This document shows, one piece after another, positions 56,653 to 64,000 of a DNA stretch of 64,000 bases (positions within the stretch are counted from its first letter, which is position 1; the number at the start of each line of letters is the position of its first letter). This DNA comes from Helicobacter cetorum (lineage in GTDB: Bacteria > Campylobacterota > Campylobacteria > Campylobacterales > UBA6016). The notes beneath the pieces were generated by a model that had not been told where the DNA came from, made no database searches, and worked only from the letters and a program-made list of their open reading frames with translations. The translations under genes and the position numbers were made by a program. The stretch is taken from NCBI GenBank assembly GCA_022729705.1, contig DZAX01000001.1, positions 94,942 through 158,941 of the forward strand, read 5' to 3'.

Positions 56653-57795
56653 ATGGCAACAAGAGAAATAATATCTACAGGAAACGACTTATCCGCAATC
56701 GCCGCAGTTGACGCTGGTTGTAGATTTTTTGGAGGGTATCCAATAACTCCGTCAAGTGAAATAATGCACACTATTTCGGATCTTTTGCCGGAACAAGGCG
56801 GCACATGTATTCAGATGGAAGACGAGATAGCCGGTATTGCGGCGGCCATAGGCGCCTCTATGAGCGGTGTTAGGTCAATGACCGCTACTAGCGGACCGGG
56901 CGTATCTCTTAAAGCTGAAAATCTTGGTTTAGCCCAAATGACAGAAACGCCGCTAGTGCTTGTAAACGTCATGAGAGGCGGTCCTTCGACAGGTCTACCA
57001 ACAAGGGTATCTCAAGGCGACGTAAGACAATCAAGAAATCCAAGTCACGGCGACTATAGATCAATAACGCTTTGCGCCGGAACTTTGGCTGAGTGCTACA
57101 CGGAGACGGTTAGAGCGTTTAATCTTGCCGATAGATTTATGCAGCCTGTAATTGTTTTGACTGACGAAACATTGGGGCATATGCACGGAAAAGCGATGGT
57201 GCCAACTGTTGAAGAGGTAAAAGCTGATATTAAATTAAGAGCTGTGTTTACAGGAGCCCCTGAAGATTATAGACCATACGGTGTCGGCGCTGATGAAGCG
57301 GCGGTATTAAACCCGATGTTTAAAGGGTATAGATACCATTTTACTGGTCTTCACCACGATGCAAAAGGTTTTCCAACAGAAGAGATTGAGACTTGCAGAA
57401 AACTGATTCAAAGACTTGAAGATAAAGTAATGATGCACACTGATGAGATTGAGCTAAACGAAGAGTTTATGTGTGATGATTTGCAAGAGGGAGACGTTCT
57501 TATTATCGCTTACGGCTCCGTATCTCTCGCAGCAAAAGAGGCTATTAGACATCTTAGAAAAGACGGCATTAAAGCGGGACTATTTAGACCAATAACACTT
57601 TGGCCAAGTCCTGCTACAAGAATCAAACACTTTACAGACAAAGTAAAAAAAGTACTTTGTGTCGAACTAAATATTAGACAATACACTGAAGAAGTTGAAA
57701 GAGTTTCAGGAAGACTTGATATAGACGGTCTATATAAAGTAAACGGTAGAGCGATCTCTCCATACGAAATCGTTGAAAAAGTGAAGGGGATGTAA
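56653..57795 (+). CDS. oorA: 2-oxoglutarate:acceptor oxidoreductase, alpha subunit
   Basis: A 380-residue subunit with the pyruvate/ketoisovalerate oxidoreductase alpha fold. GYPITPSSEIMH near 29 and QMEDEIAGIAAAIGASMSG near 56 (with the ThDP-activating Glu), and RGGPSTGLPTRVSQGDV near 114 are characteristic. With OorB it forms the catalytic pair for oxidative or, in rTCA, reductive carboxylation of succinyl-CoA. Confidence 0.96.
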   Translation: MATREIISTGNDLSAIAAVDAGCRFFGGYPITPSSEIMHTISDLLPEQGGTCIQMEDEIAGIAAAIGASMSGVRSMTATSGPGVSLKAENLGLAQMTETPLVLVNVMRGGPSTGLPTRVSQGDVRQSRNPSHGDYRSITLCAGTLAECYTETVRAFNLADRFMQPVIVLTDETLGHMHGKAMVPTVEEVKADIKLRAVFTGAPEDYRPYGVGADEAAVLNPMFKGYRYHFTGLHHDAKGFPTEEIETCRKLIQRLEDKVMMHTDEIELNEEFMCDDLQEGDVLIIAYGSVSLAAKEAIRHLRKDGIKAGLFRPITLWPSPATRIKHFTDKVKKVLCVELNIRQYTEEVERVSGRLDIDGLYKVNGRAISPYEIVEKVKGM

Positions 57796-57797
57796 CA

Positions 57798-58655
57798 ATG
57801 GCATTTGATTATGATAAATACTTAAGACTAGAAAAAATGCCGACACTTTGGTGTTGGGGTTGTGGTGATGGCGTTATTCTAAAATCCGTTATAAGAGCGA
57901 TTGATGCGTGCGGTTGGGATATGGATGATGTTTGTATTGTCTCTGGTATTGGATGCTCGGGAAGATTTTCTTCTTACATCAATTGCAATACAGTGCATAC
58001 TACGCACGGTAGAACTATCCCGTTTGCAACAGGTATAAAGCTTGCCAATCCTGATAAGCATGTTATCGTTGTCGCCGGCGACGGAGACGCCCTTGCAATT
58101 GGCGGTAACCACACAATTCATGGTTGCAGAAGAAATATAGATCTAAACTTTATAGTTATAAACAACTTTATTTACGGCTTAACAAACTCTCAAACAAGCC
58201 CGACAACTCCGCAAGGTATGTGGACCGTTAGTCAAACAGCCGGCAACATTGACCCTACATTTGACGCGTGTAAGCTTGCTATCGCCTCAGGAGCTTCTTT
58301 TGTTGCTAGAGAGTCTATGCTTGACCCTAAAAAACTAGAAAAATCTCTTGTAAAAGGCTTTCAACATAAGGGTTTCTCTTTCTTTGACGTATTTTCGAAT
58401 TGCCACGTAAACCTTGGTAGAAAAAACAAAATGGAAAGCGCTATGAAAAACCTAGACTGGATCGACTCTATTACGACTCCGTTGGCAAAATATGAGAAGC
58501 TCTCGCCTGAGGAGCAACTCAATAAATTCCCAACAGGCGTCTTAAAACACGACACGGAAGCCAAAGAGTATTGCGATATGTACAAAGAGATTATCGCTGT
58601 TCACCAAGGAAATAGAAAAGCCTTGACGCAAGACGATTTCGCTAAAAAAATATAA
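57798..58655 (+). CDS. oorB: 2-oxoglutarate:acceptor oxidoreductase, beta subunit
   Basis: A 285-residue ThDP-binding subunit. TLWCWGCGDGVILKS near 16-30 and the ThDP-Mg motif GDGDALAIGGNHTIHGCRRNIDLNFIVINN near 94-123 are intact, followed by YGLTNSQTSPTTP. Two bases separate it from oorA. Confidence 0.96.
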   Translation: MAFDYDKYLRLEKMPTLWCWGCGDGVILKSVIRAIDACGWDMDDVCIVSGIGCSGRFSSYINCNTVHTTHGRTIPFATGIKLANPDKHVIVVAGDGDALAIGGNHTIHGCRRNIDLNFIVINNFIYGLTNSQTSPTTPQGMWTVSQTAGNIDPTFDACKLAIASGASFVARESMLDPKKLEKSLVKGFQHKGFSFFDVFSNCHVNLGRKNKMESAMKNLDWIDSITTPLAKYEKLSPEEQLNKFPTGVLKHDTEAKEYCDMYKEIIAVHQGNRKALTQDDFAKKI

Positions 58656-58667
58656 GGAAGGCGCACA

Positions 58668-59270
58668 ATGGCTAGAACATTAATGAGATTTACGGGCGTC
58701 GGTGGGCAAGGCGTACTTCTTGCGGGCGAAATATTTGCCGCCGCAAAAATAAAAACAGGAGGCTACGGTCTTAAAACCGCCACATACACATCACAAGTGC
58801 GCGGTGGTCCAACGGTTGTTGATATTACGCTGGATGATGAAGAGATATTTTATCCTTATGCAAATGACGGAGAGATAGATTTTATGCTCTCAGTCGCTCA
58901 AAAAAGTTATGATTTGTTTAAAAACGGCGTATCAGATGGCGGCACTATTGTTATAGAGCCAAATCTGGTAAAACCGACTGAAGACGATTTGAAAAAATGG
59001 AATATTATTGAAATTCCTATCATCACAATCGCAAAAGAGGAAGTTGGTAATGTTATTACTCAGTCTGTTGTAGCTCTGGCTATTGCAAACACTATGACAA
59101 AAGCCCTTGATAAGGATTTGTTAAAAGGCGTGATGCTAAGCAAGGTTCCGGCAAAAGTTCATGAAGTAAATATTAAGGCTTACGAACTGGGTGAGAAGTA
59201 CGCAATAGACGCCATGAACGGTAAAATCTACAAAGCAAAATGCGACACAGCGGGATGTGTGATGGAGTAA
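58668..59270 (+). CDS. oorC: 2-oxoglutarate:acceptor oxidoreductase, gamma subunit
   Basis: A 200-residue subunit with the gamma-domain start FTGVGGQGVLLAGEIFAAA and TSQVRGGPTVVDI near 42. It completes the four-subunit enzyme. The end of the gene lies inside a terminator hairpin; the convergent flaG gene begins its stop codon six bases later. Confidence 0.95.
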   Translation: MARTLMRFTGVGGQGVLLAGEIFAAAKIKTGGYGLKTATYTSQVRGGPTVVDITLDDEEIFYPYANDGEIDFMLSVAQKSYDLFKNGVSDGGTIVIEPNLVKPTEDDLKKWNIIEIPIITIAKEEVGNVITQSVVALAIANTMTKALDKDLLKGVMLSKVPAKVHEVNIKAYELGEKYAIDAMNGKIYKAKCDTAGCVME

Positions 59271-59288
59271 TCCATCTCACACCTTTTT
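59257..59288 (+). terminator. Terminator of the oor operon, overlapping the ends of oorC and flaG
   Basis: GTGTGATGGA (59257-59266) pairs with TCCATC and ACAC on the other side of a 4-nt loop, with a 2-nt bulge; CTTTTT follows at 59283-59288. The stop codons of both convergent genes are within the structure. Confidence 0.65.
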
Positions 59289-59750
59289 GTCAAACAAAAC
59301 ACCAATTGCGTAATCAATTCTTCTAAGTAGCATATCCGCCTCATCTTTAGATAAATCTTTTATTTTTTTAACTCCATTTTTCTCAATAAAAGAGATAGCA
59401 ATGGAGTCTGCCCTATCATTGATACCAAACTTTATATTTTGACTAAACGTATTCATACTTTTGTTTAGTCTGTCAGTTAGCTCTTGTATCTCCTCTGCTT
59501 TTCGTTCTTCCTCTGCTCTCTGTTTTCGCTCACTATCTCGTCTTTTAGACTTTTCTTGCTCTTCTTCGTATATTTTTTTTACTTTAAATGCCTCTTGCTT
59601 ATTACTATCTGCAATATCGATGGCTCTATACGCATCGATTCCCATCGGCTCTTTTGGGGTAATTTTTTTGCTTTTTTCGGCTTCTGCGGTTTTTAGATAT
59701 TTATTTTCATAACCAGTGGCCGTGCTGTAGGCACTGATGGATGTTTTCAT
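59277..59750 (-). CDS. flaG: FlaG-like flagellar protein
   Basis: A 157-residue protein. The C-terminal 75 residues (ELTDRLNKSMNTFSQNIKFGIND... IDYAIGVLFDKKV) follow the FlaG pattern; the middle is a strongly charged coiled coil (about 62-95). FlaG limits filament length in Campylobacter. ATG at 59750 was chosen over GTG at 59759 because AGAGG sits eight bases before it and covers the GTG. A clear sigma-28 promoter precedes it, supporting a late flagellar role. Confidence 0.7.
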   Translation of the reverse strand: MKTSISAYSTATGYENKYLKTAEAEKSKKITPKEPMGIDAYRAIDIADSNKQEAFKVKKIYEEEQEKSKRRDSERKQRAEEERKAEEIQELTDRLNKSMNTFSQNIKFGINDRADSIAISFIEKNGVKKIKDLSKDEADMLLRRIDYAIGVLFDKKV

Positions 59751-59787
59751 TGGAGTCACCTCTTGTTTATATTATTGTTCGCTTACA

Positions 59788-59813
59788 GTATCGGCAAATA
59801 ATCAATTATTTTA
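59788..59813 (-). promoter_or_regulatory. Sigma-28 (FliA) promoter of flaG
   Basis: Minus strand: TAAA (59810-59813), a 14-base spacer, then GCCGATAC (59788-59795). The consensus is TAAA-N15-GCCGATAA. It lies 38 bases upstream of the flaG ATG. Confidence 0.7.
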
Positions 59814-59954
59814 AATTCATTGTTAAATGAAGATAAAAAGTTATAGAAGTAAGAAGTGGATACTTAGATGGGAAGCTTGATGTGTTAGCTAGGCTGGAGT
59901 GGCTAAACTGTAGTTATATTTTCGTATTAATGCGTATGGCGTAGCATAAACCTC

Positions 59955-59987
59955 ACAGCCGACGCAAGTAAAGCTTGCGTTGGCTGT
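59955..59987 (-). repeat. 14-bp hairpin between fliD and flaG
   Basis: Arm ACAGCCGACGCAAG (59955-59968) pairs with 59974-59987 across a 5-nt loop with one G-T wobble. It begins 13 bases after the fliD stop. No T-run on the minus strand. The remaining 59760-59954 holds the flaG promoter and no gene that I can support. Confidence 0.55.
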
Positions 59988-59999
59988 AAATATCAGATA

Positions 60000-61637
60000 T
60001 TAGTGTATCTCGTCGTACTGTTTTTTAATAGAGTTTGCAACTTGCTGAAACTTGCTTATAATTGAGCCAAGATTTTCAAATCTGTTGTCTGACTCTTTGT
60101 ATCTGTCTACTAGATTTTTGATAACATGGATTTTTTTATCCCTATCTCTATGCCTAAATCTATCTTTGTGTTTATGATCGTCGTCTTTATCTGTGCCATC
60201 CACGACGCTGCCCTTAAGTGCAACGCTAAGCGCAGAATCTATTTTTGCGAACACACTTTTAAATAACGACTCTGATGTGTTTGGATTAGTGTTAATCCCA
60301 CTATTTAGTGCGGTCTTATCTACGCTTATAGCACCGGAGGCACTTATTGAAAAACCATAATCGCTCAAAGATACGCCACCGGGGCTTTTTTCGGTGATAA
60401 GAGAGCCAACTGTATTATAGAGCTCTGCAACCTTCTTAGAGTCTTGTCTAGTTAGCCCAAGAGTTTTTGAGCCAAGAGCGTTGAATGATGAGGTAAAGCT
60501 ATCTACTAAAGTGGGAATATTGGAAAGCTCTTGTGATACGGATAGCTTAATATCTACGCCTGAGGCTTTGTTCAGTTTTAACACTCCGCCGTCAATAACG
60601 TCTGTTACTTCATTGCTTGAGCGAGTCATCAGTTCGCCGTTAAGAGTAAAATTAGCGTCTTTTGCAACTTGCAATAATCTGGCTTTCGAAATATCAGTAT
60701 TGACATTGCCATCGCCGTCTGTGTCTTGCGTTTTGCCCATTAGTTCATTTGCGGCATCAGAGGATGTTATATTTATCTCTCCACCGCTAAGATTTTTAAA
60801 GCCTATTTTTCTTACTTTGTCTGTTTCTGTGATGTAAGTGTAAGCTCTTACGCCTGTTTCGGCAGTTTTTGTATTTATAGCTCTTACTATAGCTAGCGCA
60901 TTATCTTCGCTGGTATTTGTAGTTTTTGTAGCCGCCATTGAGATATTGACGCCGTTAATTGACAGCTCGCCGTCTGCAATTTCAGCACTTCCACTTTTTA
61001 CTGTGCTGTCGAGCATCTTTCTTGTCGTCAAACCAATATCAAAAGTGGAGTCTATTGTTATTTTGTTAGACAAACCTGTGTTATTGGCTTTTAACGTCAT
61101 AACAAATGGATTTTTTGCAACCCCAGTATCTAAAATACCAGCTGTGACAGCTCCGCCCGTTGCATCGTTAATTTTTTGTACAAACTGCTCTAGCGTGGTT
61201 CCCGCTTTTACATCTACGCTGTAGCTTTGGCTGTTTACGCTCATTTTGAATGTAGCGTCATACGTCGAAACGACCGCCGCATTTTTAGCGGAAAATCCTC
61301 TGGATTGCATAATATGATTTTGTGCCAATCCTGAGACGTTTATTATCGACTCTTGTGCTTTTGCGCCATCGCCAACGCTTATGGACACATCAGTGCTTGA
61401 GCTTGTCGCAACTCTTTTAATATAAGTAGAATCATCAGTTAGACTCGCAACATTTGACTTTATAGATGCGATAGCATCGGTTAGTTTGGCTGAAGCGTCT
61501 ACTGTCGTAGGTTGTGTAATTGTAGTAACGTCATGCTTACGCTCTACTCTTTCATCTTTTATTTTTGATTTTATGCTATCAGGCATATTTTGAGCGTAAA
61601 TGCTACTCGTGTAGCCTATGGCATTTATATTTGCCAT
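60000..61637 (-). CDS. fliD: FliD-like flagellar filament cap protein
   Basis: A 545-residue protein. The N-terminal SIKSNVASLTDDSTYIKRVATSSSTDVSISVGDGAKAQESIINVSGLAQNHIM and the flagellin-IN segment YSVDVKAGTTLEQFVQKINDATGG... LTLKAN follow FliD domains. The usual GLASGLDTDSIV start is not present, so it may be a diverged cap or a paralogue of the main FliD. A highly charged His/Lys/Arg/Asp stretch (DDDHKHKDRFRHRDRDKK) near 480-500 interrupts the C-terminal domain. The C-terminal helix is coiled-coil-like. Located upstream of flaG on the same strand. Confidence 0.75.
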   Translation of the reverse strand: MANINAIGYTSSIYAQNMPDSIKSKIKDERVERKHDVTTITQPTTVDASAKLTDAIASIKSNVASLTDDSTYIKRVATSSSTDVSISVGDGAKAQESIINVSGLAQNHIMQSRGFSAKNAAVVSTYDATFKMSVNSQSYSVDVKAGTTLEQFVQKINDATGGAVTAGILDTGVAKNPFVMTLKANNTGLSNKITIDSTFDIGLTTRKMLDSTVKSGSAEIADGELSINGVNISMAATKTTNTSEDNALAIVRAINTKTAETGVRAYTYITETDKVRKIGFKNLSGGEINITSSDAANELMGKTQDTDGDGNVNTDISKARLLQVAKDANFTLNGELMTRSSNEVTDVIDGGVLKLNKASGVDIKLSVSQELSNIPTLVDSFTSSFNALGSKTLGLTRQDSKKVAELYNTVGSLITEKSPGGVSLSDYGFSISASGAISVDKTALNSGINTNPNTSESLFKSVFAKIDSALSVALKGSVVDGTDKDDDHKHKDRFRHRDRDKKIHVIKNLVDRYKESDNRFENLGSIISKFQQVANSIKKQYDEIH

Positions 61638-61704
61638 TTTAAATCCTTTCTTTGGCTCTATGCCAAAAGTTATCCCAAACTCTTGCTGAGTTACTCACCT
61701 CTAT

Positions 61705-61735
61705 ATATCGTCATATATTGGCACGATTATATCAA
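61705..61735 (-). promoter_or_regulatory. Possible sigma-28 promoter of fliD
   Basis: Minus strand ACGATAT ending at 61705, with AT-rich TATA/TAAT sequence 13-15 bases upstream. It is a poorer match than the flaG promoter. The ATG is about 70 bases downstream, after AAAGGA. Confidence 0.3.
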
Positions 61736-61753
61736 ATCTCCATTTAAAAAACT

Positions 61754-61897
61754 TTAATATAAAAAGAATCGTTGATATTCATCAATATCAAATCCAACAA
61801 TAAGCTTATCTTTAAACTCTATAACTGGACGTTTTATCATTGTCGGCTCGATTGCGAGGCTCTCTATTTTTTGCTTATCATCCAACTCTTTTTTATT
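61754..61897 (-). pseudogene. C-terminal remnant of an Spx/ArsC-like thioredoxin-fold reductase
   Basis: The minus-strand frame encodes about 47 residues ending in IEPTMIKRPVIEFKDKLIVG and FDIDEYQRFFLY, the characteristic tail of the ArsC/Spx/YffB family (the cis-Pro after KR closes the active site). An in-frame stop lies upstream at 61898-61900 and there is no start or N-terminal CxxC half. The break coincides with the edge of the family A repeat copy 3. Confidence 0.7.
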
Positions 61898-61899
61898 TT

Positions 61900-61971
61900 A
61901 ATTAATTCTCACATTTTGGGCAAAGCCCAAAATTAGGTCTTCGGCAGACTGCCCTTGCGACTAGTCGCTCT
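61900..61971 (-). repeat. Family A three-hairpin repeat, copy 3
   Basis: Minus strand, starting eight bases after the stop of the membrane-protein gene. Hairpin 1 is GCGAC-TA-GTCGC, where copies 1 and 2 have GCGGC-AA-GCCGC: the fourth pair changes from G-C to A-T on both sides. Hairpin 2 keeps GTCT/AGAC. Hairpin 3 is ATTTTGGGC-TTT-GCCCAAAAT, fully paired. The tail GTGAGAATTAATTA is conserved. Its far end abuts the Spx/ArsC-like remnant. Confidence 0.8.
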
Positions 61972-61978
61972 TGGAATT

Positions 61979-62482
61979 TCATTTTTTCTCTATTTTTTCA
62001 AAATTCTCGACAATCTCCGCATCTATTGTGGTTGTGTCCCCTCTTTGCATCGGCGTTTCGCGTTTTCGTCTTATGTTGTTTTGGTTTAAAAAGTTAAAAT
62101 TAAAAGGACGAAATAGTGTGTAGCCCAGCGTCATAAATATTATGCCAATGGCCGCTTCATACATATCAAGCGACTCGGCGGAAAGCGACAAAAGATATGA
62201 GCCAAACAGCAAAGCCCCTCTATTTGCCAGAAGTGTCGAAAAAAATATTCCCGCAGCACCTTTGAATAGTCCCGTAAAAAGAGTTGAAGTGAGCGCTAAT
62301 TTGAGCCCTTTTTTGAGAGCCAAAAACGCTATGAGGGCAAATGAGAGCGTAATAGCGCTTGTAAGCATAAAATATGAAAATAGCATATTGGAGGCAAAGA
62401 TTGCAGAATTTACGGCGTCTTGCTTAAATATAAATGAAAAAATAAAGCAGAAAAACGCAAAATATAATCCAAAGTATCTCAT
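61979..62482 (-). CDS. Small membrane protein of unknown function
   Basis: A 167-residue protein, not recognised. Three or four hydrophobic segments are visible (about 3-20, 30-55, 62-85, 108-125); the last 45 residues are polar and charged (RRKRETPMQRGDTTTIDAEIVENFEKIEKK) and should be cytoplasmic. GAGGAG lies eight bases before the ATG, so it is probably expressed. It directly follows the decayed AGCS symporter, and family A copy 3 follows it. Confidence 0.6.
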   Translation of the reverse strand: MRYFGLYFAFFCFIFSFIFKQDAVNSAIFASNMLFSYFMLTSAITLSFALIAFLALKKGLKLALTSTLFTGLFKGAAGIFFSTLLANRGALLFGSYLLSLSAESLDMYEAAIGIIFMTLGYTLFRPFNFNFLNQNNIRRKRETPMQRGDTTTIDAEIVENFEKIEKK

Positions 62483-62494
62483 AGTTTTTTCTCC

Positions 62495-62743
62495 TCAAAT
62501 CCCAAAACTCGCTATCATAGCAAAAACCGCAAACATTACGGCAAGGTGCGGCATATTGGCGCCATCTCTTAGGTATTGCATATGTCCGCCGCGAATGCCG
62601 CGAGGATCTTTTTACCTATATTTTTGGGCTAGCAGTATCTCTGAATACTTTGTAGCCATACCGATTCCAAGCAATAAAATAACAAGCGGTACGCCCCAGA
62701 GTAGACCTGAGAGCTGCTTTAGAAAATCGTTTATAAAATTCAT
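62495..62743 (-). pseudogene. Decayed sodium:alanine symporter (AGCS family)
   Basis: The frame from ATG 62743 reads MNFINDFLKQLSGLLWGVPLVILLLG, then jumps to GMATKYSEILLAQKYR, a stop (62612-62614), and KDPRGIRGGHMQYLRDGANMPHLAVMFAVFAMIASFGI with a final stop. These match successive parts of AGCS symporters (N-terminus; MATKYAE...LAxKYR; GGPMYYI), with about 60 residues deleted in frame, one nonsense codon and the last 350 residues missing. The rest of 62483-62836 holds only the short spacer before the next gene. Confidence 0.75.
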
Positions 62744-62836
62744 TGAACGCCTTTTTTAAAAACATTTCAAAATTTTGATAAAAAAACCTAAAATTTTGCT
62801 AAAATACCATAAAAATAATTATCTCAAGTGGAATAA

Positions 62837-63094
62837 ATGAGCGCAAAAACAATAGAAGCTAGACTTTTTAAAAAATATAACAAAATGTTTTTGACAAGAG
62901 AACAGGTCGAAGCCGAAACACATGAGGCCGCCGACAAAATAGACAGCTCCTCATCGGTTGAGGACACATGGCTTATAGCCGATGTAGCGAGGTTTGTGGC
63001 AAAGCTTGGCGAAAAAAACGTCCGAACCAAACAGCAAACCATCGAGTACTACACCCAAAGACTCCAAGATATTTGGAGAAAACAGAGCCATTAA
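62837..63094 (+). CDS. Small conserved-looking hypothetical protein
   Basis: An 85-residue soluble, charged protein, predicted largely helical; no recognised domain. KAKxxEARLFKKYNKMF at the start and TIEYYTQRLQDIWRKQ at the end suggest a nucleic-acid- or protein-binding helix pair, but this is only an impression. Normal codon use and a tidy 4-base convergent overlap with the carbonic anhydrase gene support it as real. Confidence 0.6.
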   Translation: MSAKTIEARLFKKYNKMFLTREQVEAETHEAADKIDSSSSVEDTWLIADVARFVAKLGEKNVRTKQQTIEYYTQRLQDIWRKQSH

Positions 63095-63840
63095 GGTAGA
63101 ACACTCCTAAAAATAGGCGTTTCTCTAACCTTTTTCATATCAGTTTCTCCGTTGACGTTTACTATTTTGATGGCTCCATGCCCCTCTCTCAAATCGTTTG
63201 CAAAGTCATAAACCATACCGACTACCGTTAGTTTGTCGTTATTTACCTCGTGTGCAAATGCAACCGTTGCGTCGGCAACCTGCTGATGCACGTTTGAGAG
63301 TACGGCGTTTAGCCATTTTTCATGTTCGTTTGCGCCGCTTTTTGCTTTTTTGATAGATAGCGATAGCGAGTCAACCTCTTTTTTGATATGAAGACTCTCG
63401 CTAGAGTAGTCGCTCATAGCGGCTTTGACGGCTCCGCATCTTGTGTGACCTAGGATAATTAGAAGCGGCGTATGAAGATGTCTTACTCCATACTCAATTG
63501 AGCCGGGGTTTGACGCAAACTGATTGCCTATATTTCTAACCACGAAAATATCGTTTTCCGGCGTTTCGTCTATAGCACCCATCTGAAATCTGGAGTCTGA
63601 GCAGCCGACTAGCGTAACTCTTGGACGTTGATGATCTGTGAACGTCTGAAAAAAGGTTCTGCTTTTACTTTTTTTGTAGTAGTCGTTGCTTTTATAGATC
63701 TCTTCCAGCATTTTTCTTGAAACGTCTCGTATATTTGTCAAAACAAAATTATCGCGGTTAGCCTCGGCGGATAAAAGAGGGGCGCTTGCGGCAACCGCCA
63801 TTGCGGCACCTGCAAATCTTACAAAATCTCTTCGTTGCAC
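63091..63840 (-). CDS. Beta-class carbonic anhydrase with a Tat signal peptide
   Basis: A 249-residue enzyme interconverting CO2 and bicarbonate. Zinc ligands are Cys80 (with Asp82-x-Arg84, CSDSRF), His132 and Cys135 (GHTRCG). GTG at 63840 is the chosen start: AAGGAG lies six bases before it, and it places the twin-Arg motif QRRDFVRFAG directly at the N-terminus, ahead of a hydrophobic stretch and an Ala-rich cleavage site. The open frame continues 42 codons upstream but contains the likely promoter. Export to the periplasm fits a CO2-fixing or CO2-requiring cell. Confidence 0.9.
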   Translation of the reverse strand: MQRRDFVRFAGAAMAVAASAPLLSAEANRDNFVLTNIRDVSRKMLEEIYKSNDYYKKSKSRTFFQTFTDHQRPRVTLVGCSDSRFQMGAIDETPENDIFVVRNIGNQFASNPGSIEYGVRHLHTPLLIILGHTRCGAVKAAMSDYSSESLHIKKEVDSLSLSIKKAKSGANEHEKWLNAVLSNVHQQVADATVAFAHEVNNDKLTVVGMVYDFANDLREGHGAIKIVNVNGETDMKKVRETPIFRSVLP

Positions 63841-64000
63841 ATTAAACTCCTTGTTTGTTTTTTTTGGCATCGGTAAAATACACATTGGCGACTCTTTACC
63901 TAAAATTTCGTATGCTCTTATTATAGCTTCATCAATATGAGAAACTATAATACCCCAAATTGTCAAGACAACATTCTAAAAAATCTTATTCCCTTTAACA

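Overview
The window reads as chromosomal DNA of a free-living member of the Campylobacterota (Epsilonproteobacteria), most like the autotrophic sulfur oxidisers around Sulfurimonas and Sulfuricurvum. The genus is inference. The support is gene content and order: a CosR/HsrA-type orphan regulator, a monomeric isocitrate dehydrogenase beside a four-subunit 2-oxoglutarate:ferredoxin oxidoreductase (oorDABC), a thrB-rnpM-infB-rbfA-rimP block, an lpxC-tsaB pair, flagellar genes, and AGA-rich, AT-leaning coding sequence. No rRNA, tRNA or CRISPR array was seen.

Layout. 0-0.9 kb: a HepT/MntA toxin-antitoxin pair. 0.9-9.2 kb: housekeeping genes (a class III flavin disulfide reductase, pdxA-pdxJ, a Ppx/GppA phosphatase, ilvB-ilvN, an M48 lipoprotein protease, lpxD). 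9.3-23 kb: an accessory-looking island with late cobalamin and salvage genes (cbiB, cobQ, a CobD/CobC-type decarboxylase, an unusual CobT fusion, a small-molecule kinase, a BtuB-like receptor), interrupted by an AT-rich single-polypeptide restriction-modification enzyme, an orphan antitoxin-like gene and an AAA ATPase. It is bounded on the left by the N-terminal half and on the right by the C-terminal end of IS481-like transposases. 23-38 kb: a long minus-strand run from nadA to bioD covering NAD, flagellar export, cell envelope, translation, threonine, riboflavin, polyphosphate and biotin. 38-49 kb: plsY, folB, the orphan regulator, a ferredoxin, a second Ppx, bamA, tyrA, pyrB, pabB-pabC, a ParE/RelE-type TA pair and mltG. 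49-59.3 kb: a reductive TCA block icd-mdh-fumC-sucCD-(HMA protein)-oorDABC. 59.3-64 kb: flaG and fliD-like genes, two decayed genes, small unknown genes and a Tat-exported beta carbonic anhydrase.

How the genes work together. The icd-to-oor block supplies the malate-to-isocitrate arm of a TCA cycle; with ferredoxin-dependent Oor it can run reductively for CO2 fixation, and the periplasmic carbonic anhydrase and nearby 2[4Fe-4S] ferredoxin fit that lifestyle. The cob genes cover side-chain attachment, amidation and lower-ligand activation plus B12 uptake.

The most unusual signal is outside the genes. Gene ends carry dispersed, multi-hairpin repeats. Family A has three copies, each directly after a stop codon and in the same orientation, with base changes that preserve pairing. 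Family B has three copies. Several further long stems with 3-nt loops have unrelated arms. They fall at the breaks of the rTCA block, and one copy sits at the broken end of a decayed gene. They look like a mobile or spreading structured RNA/DNA element.
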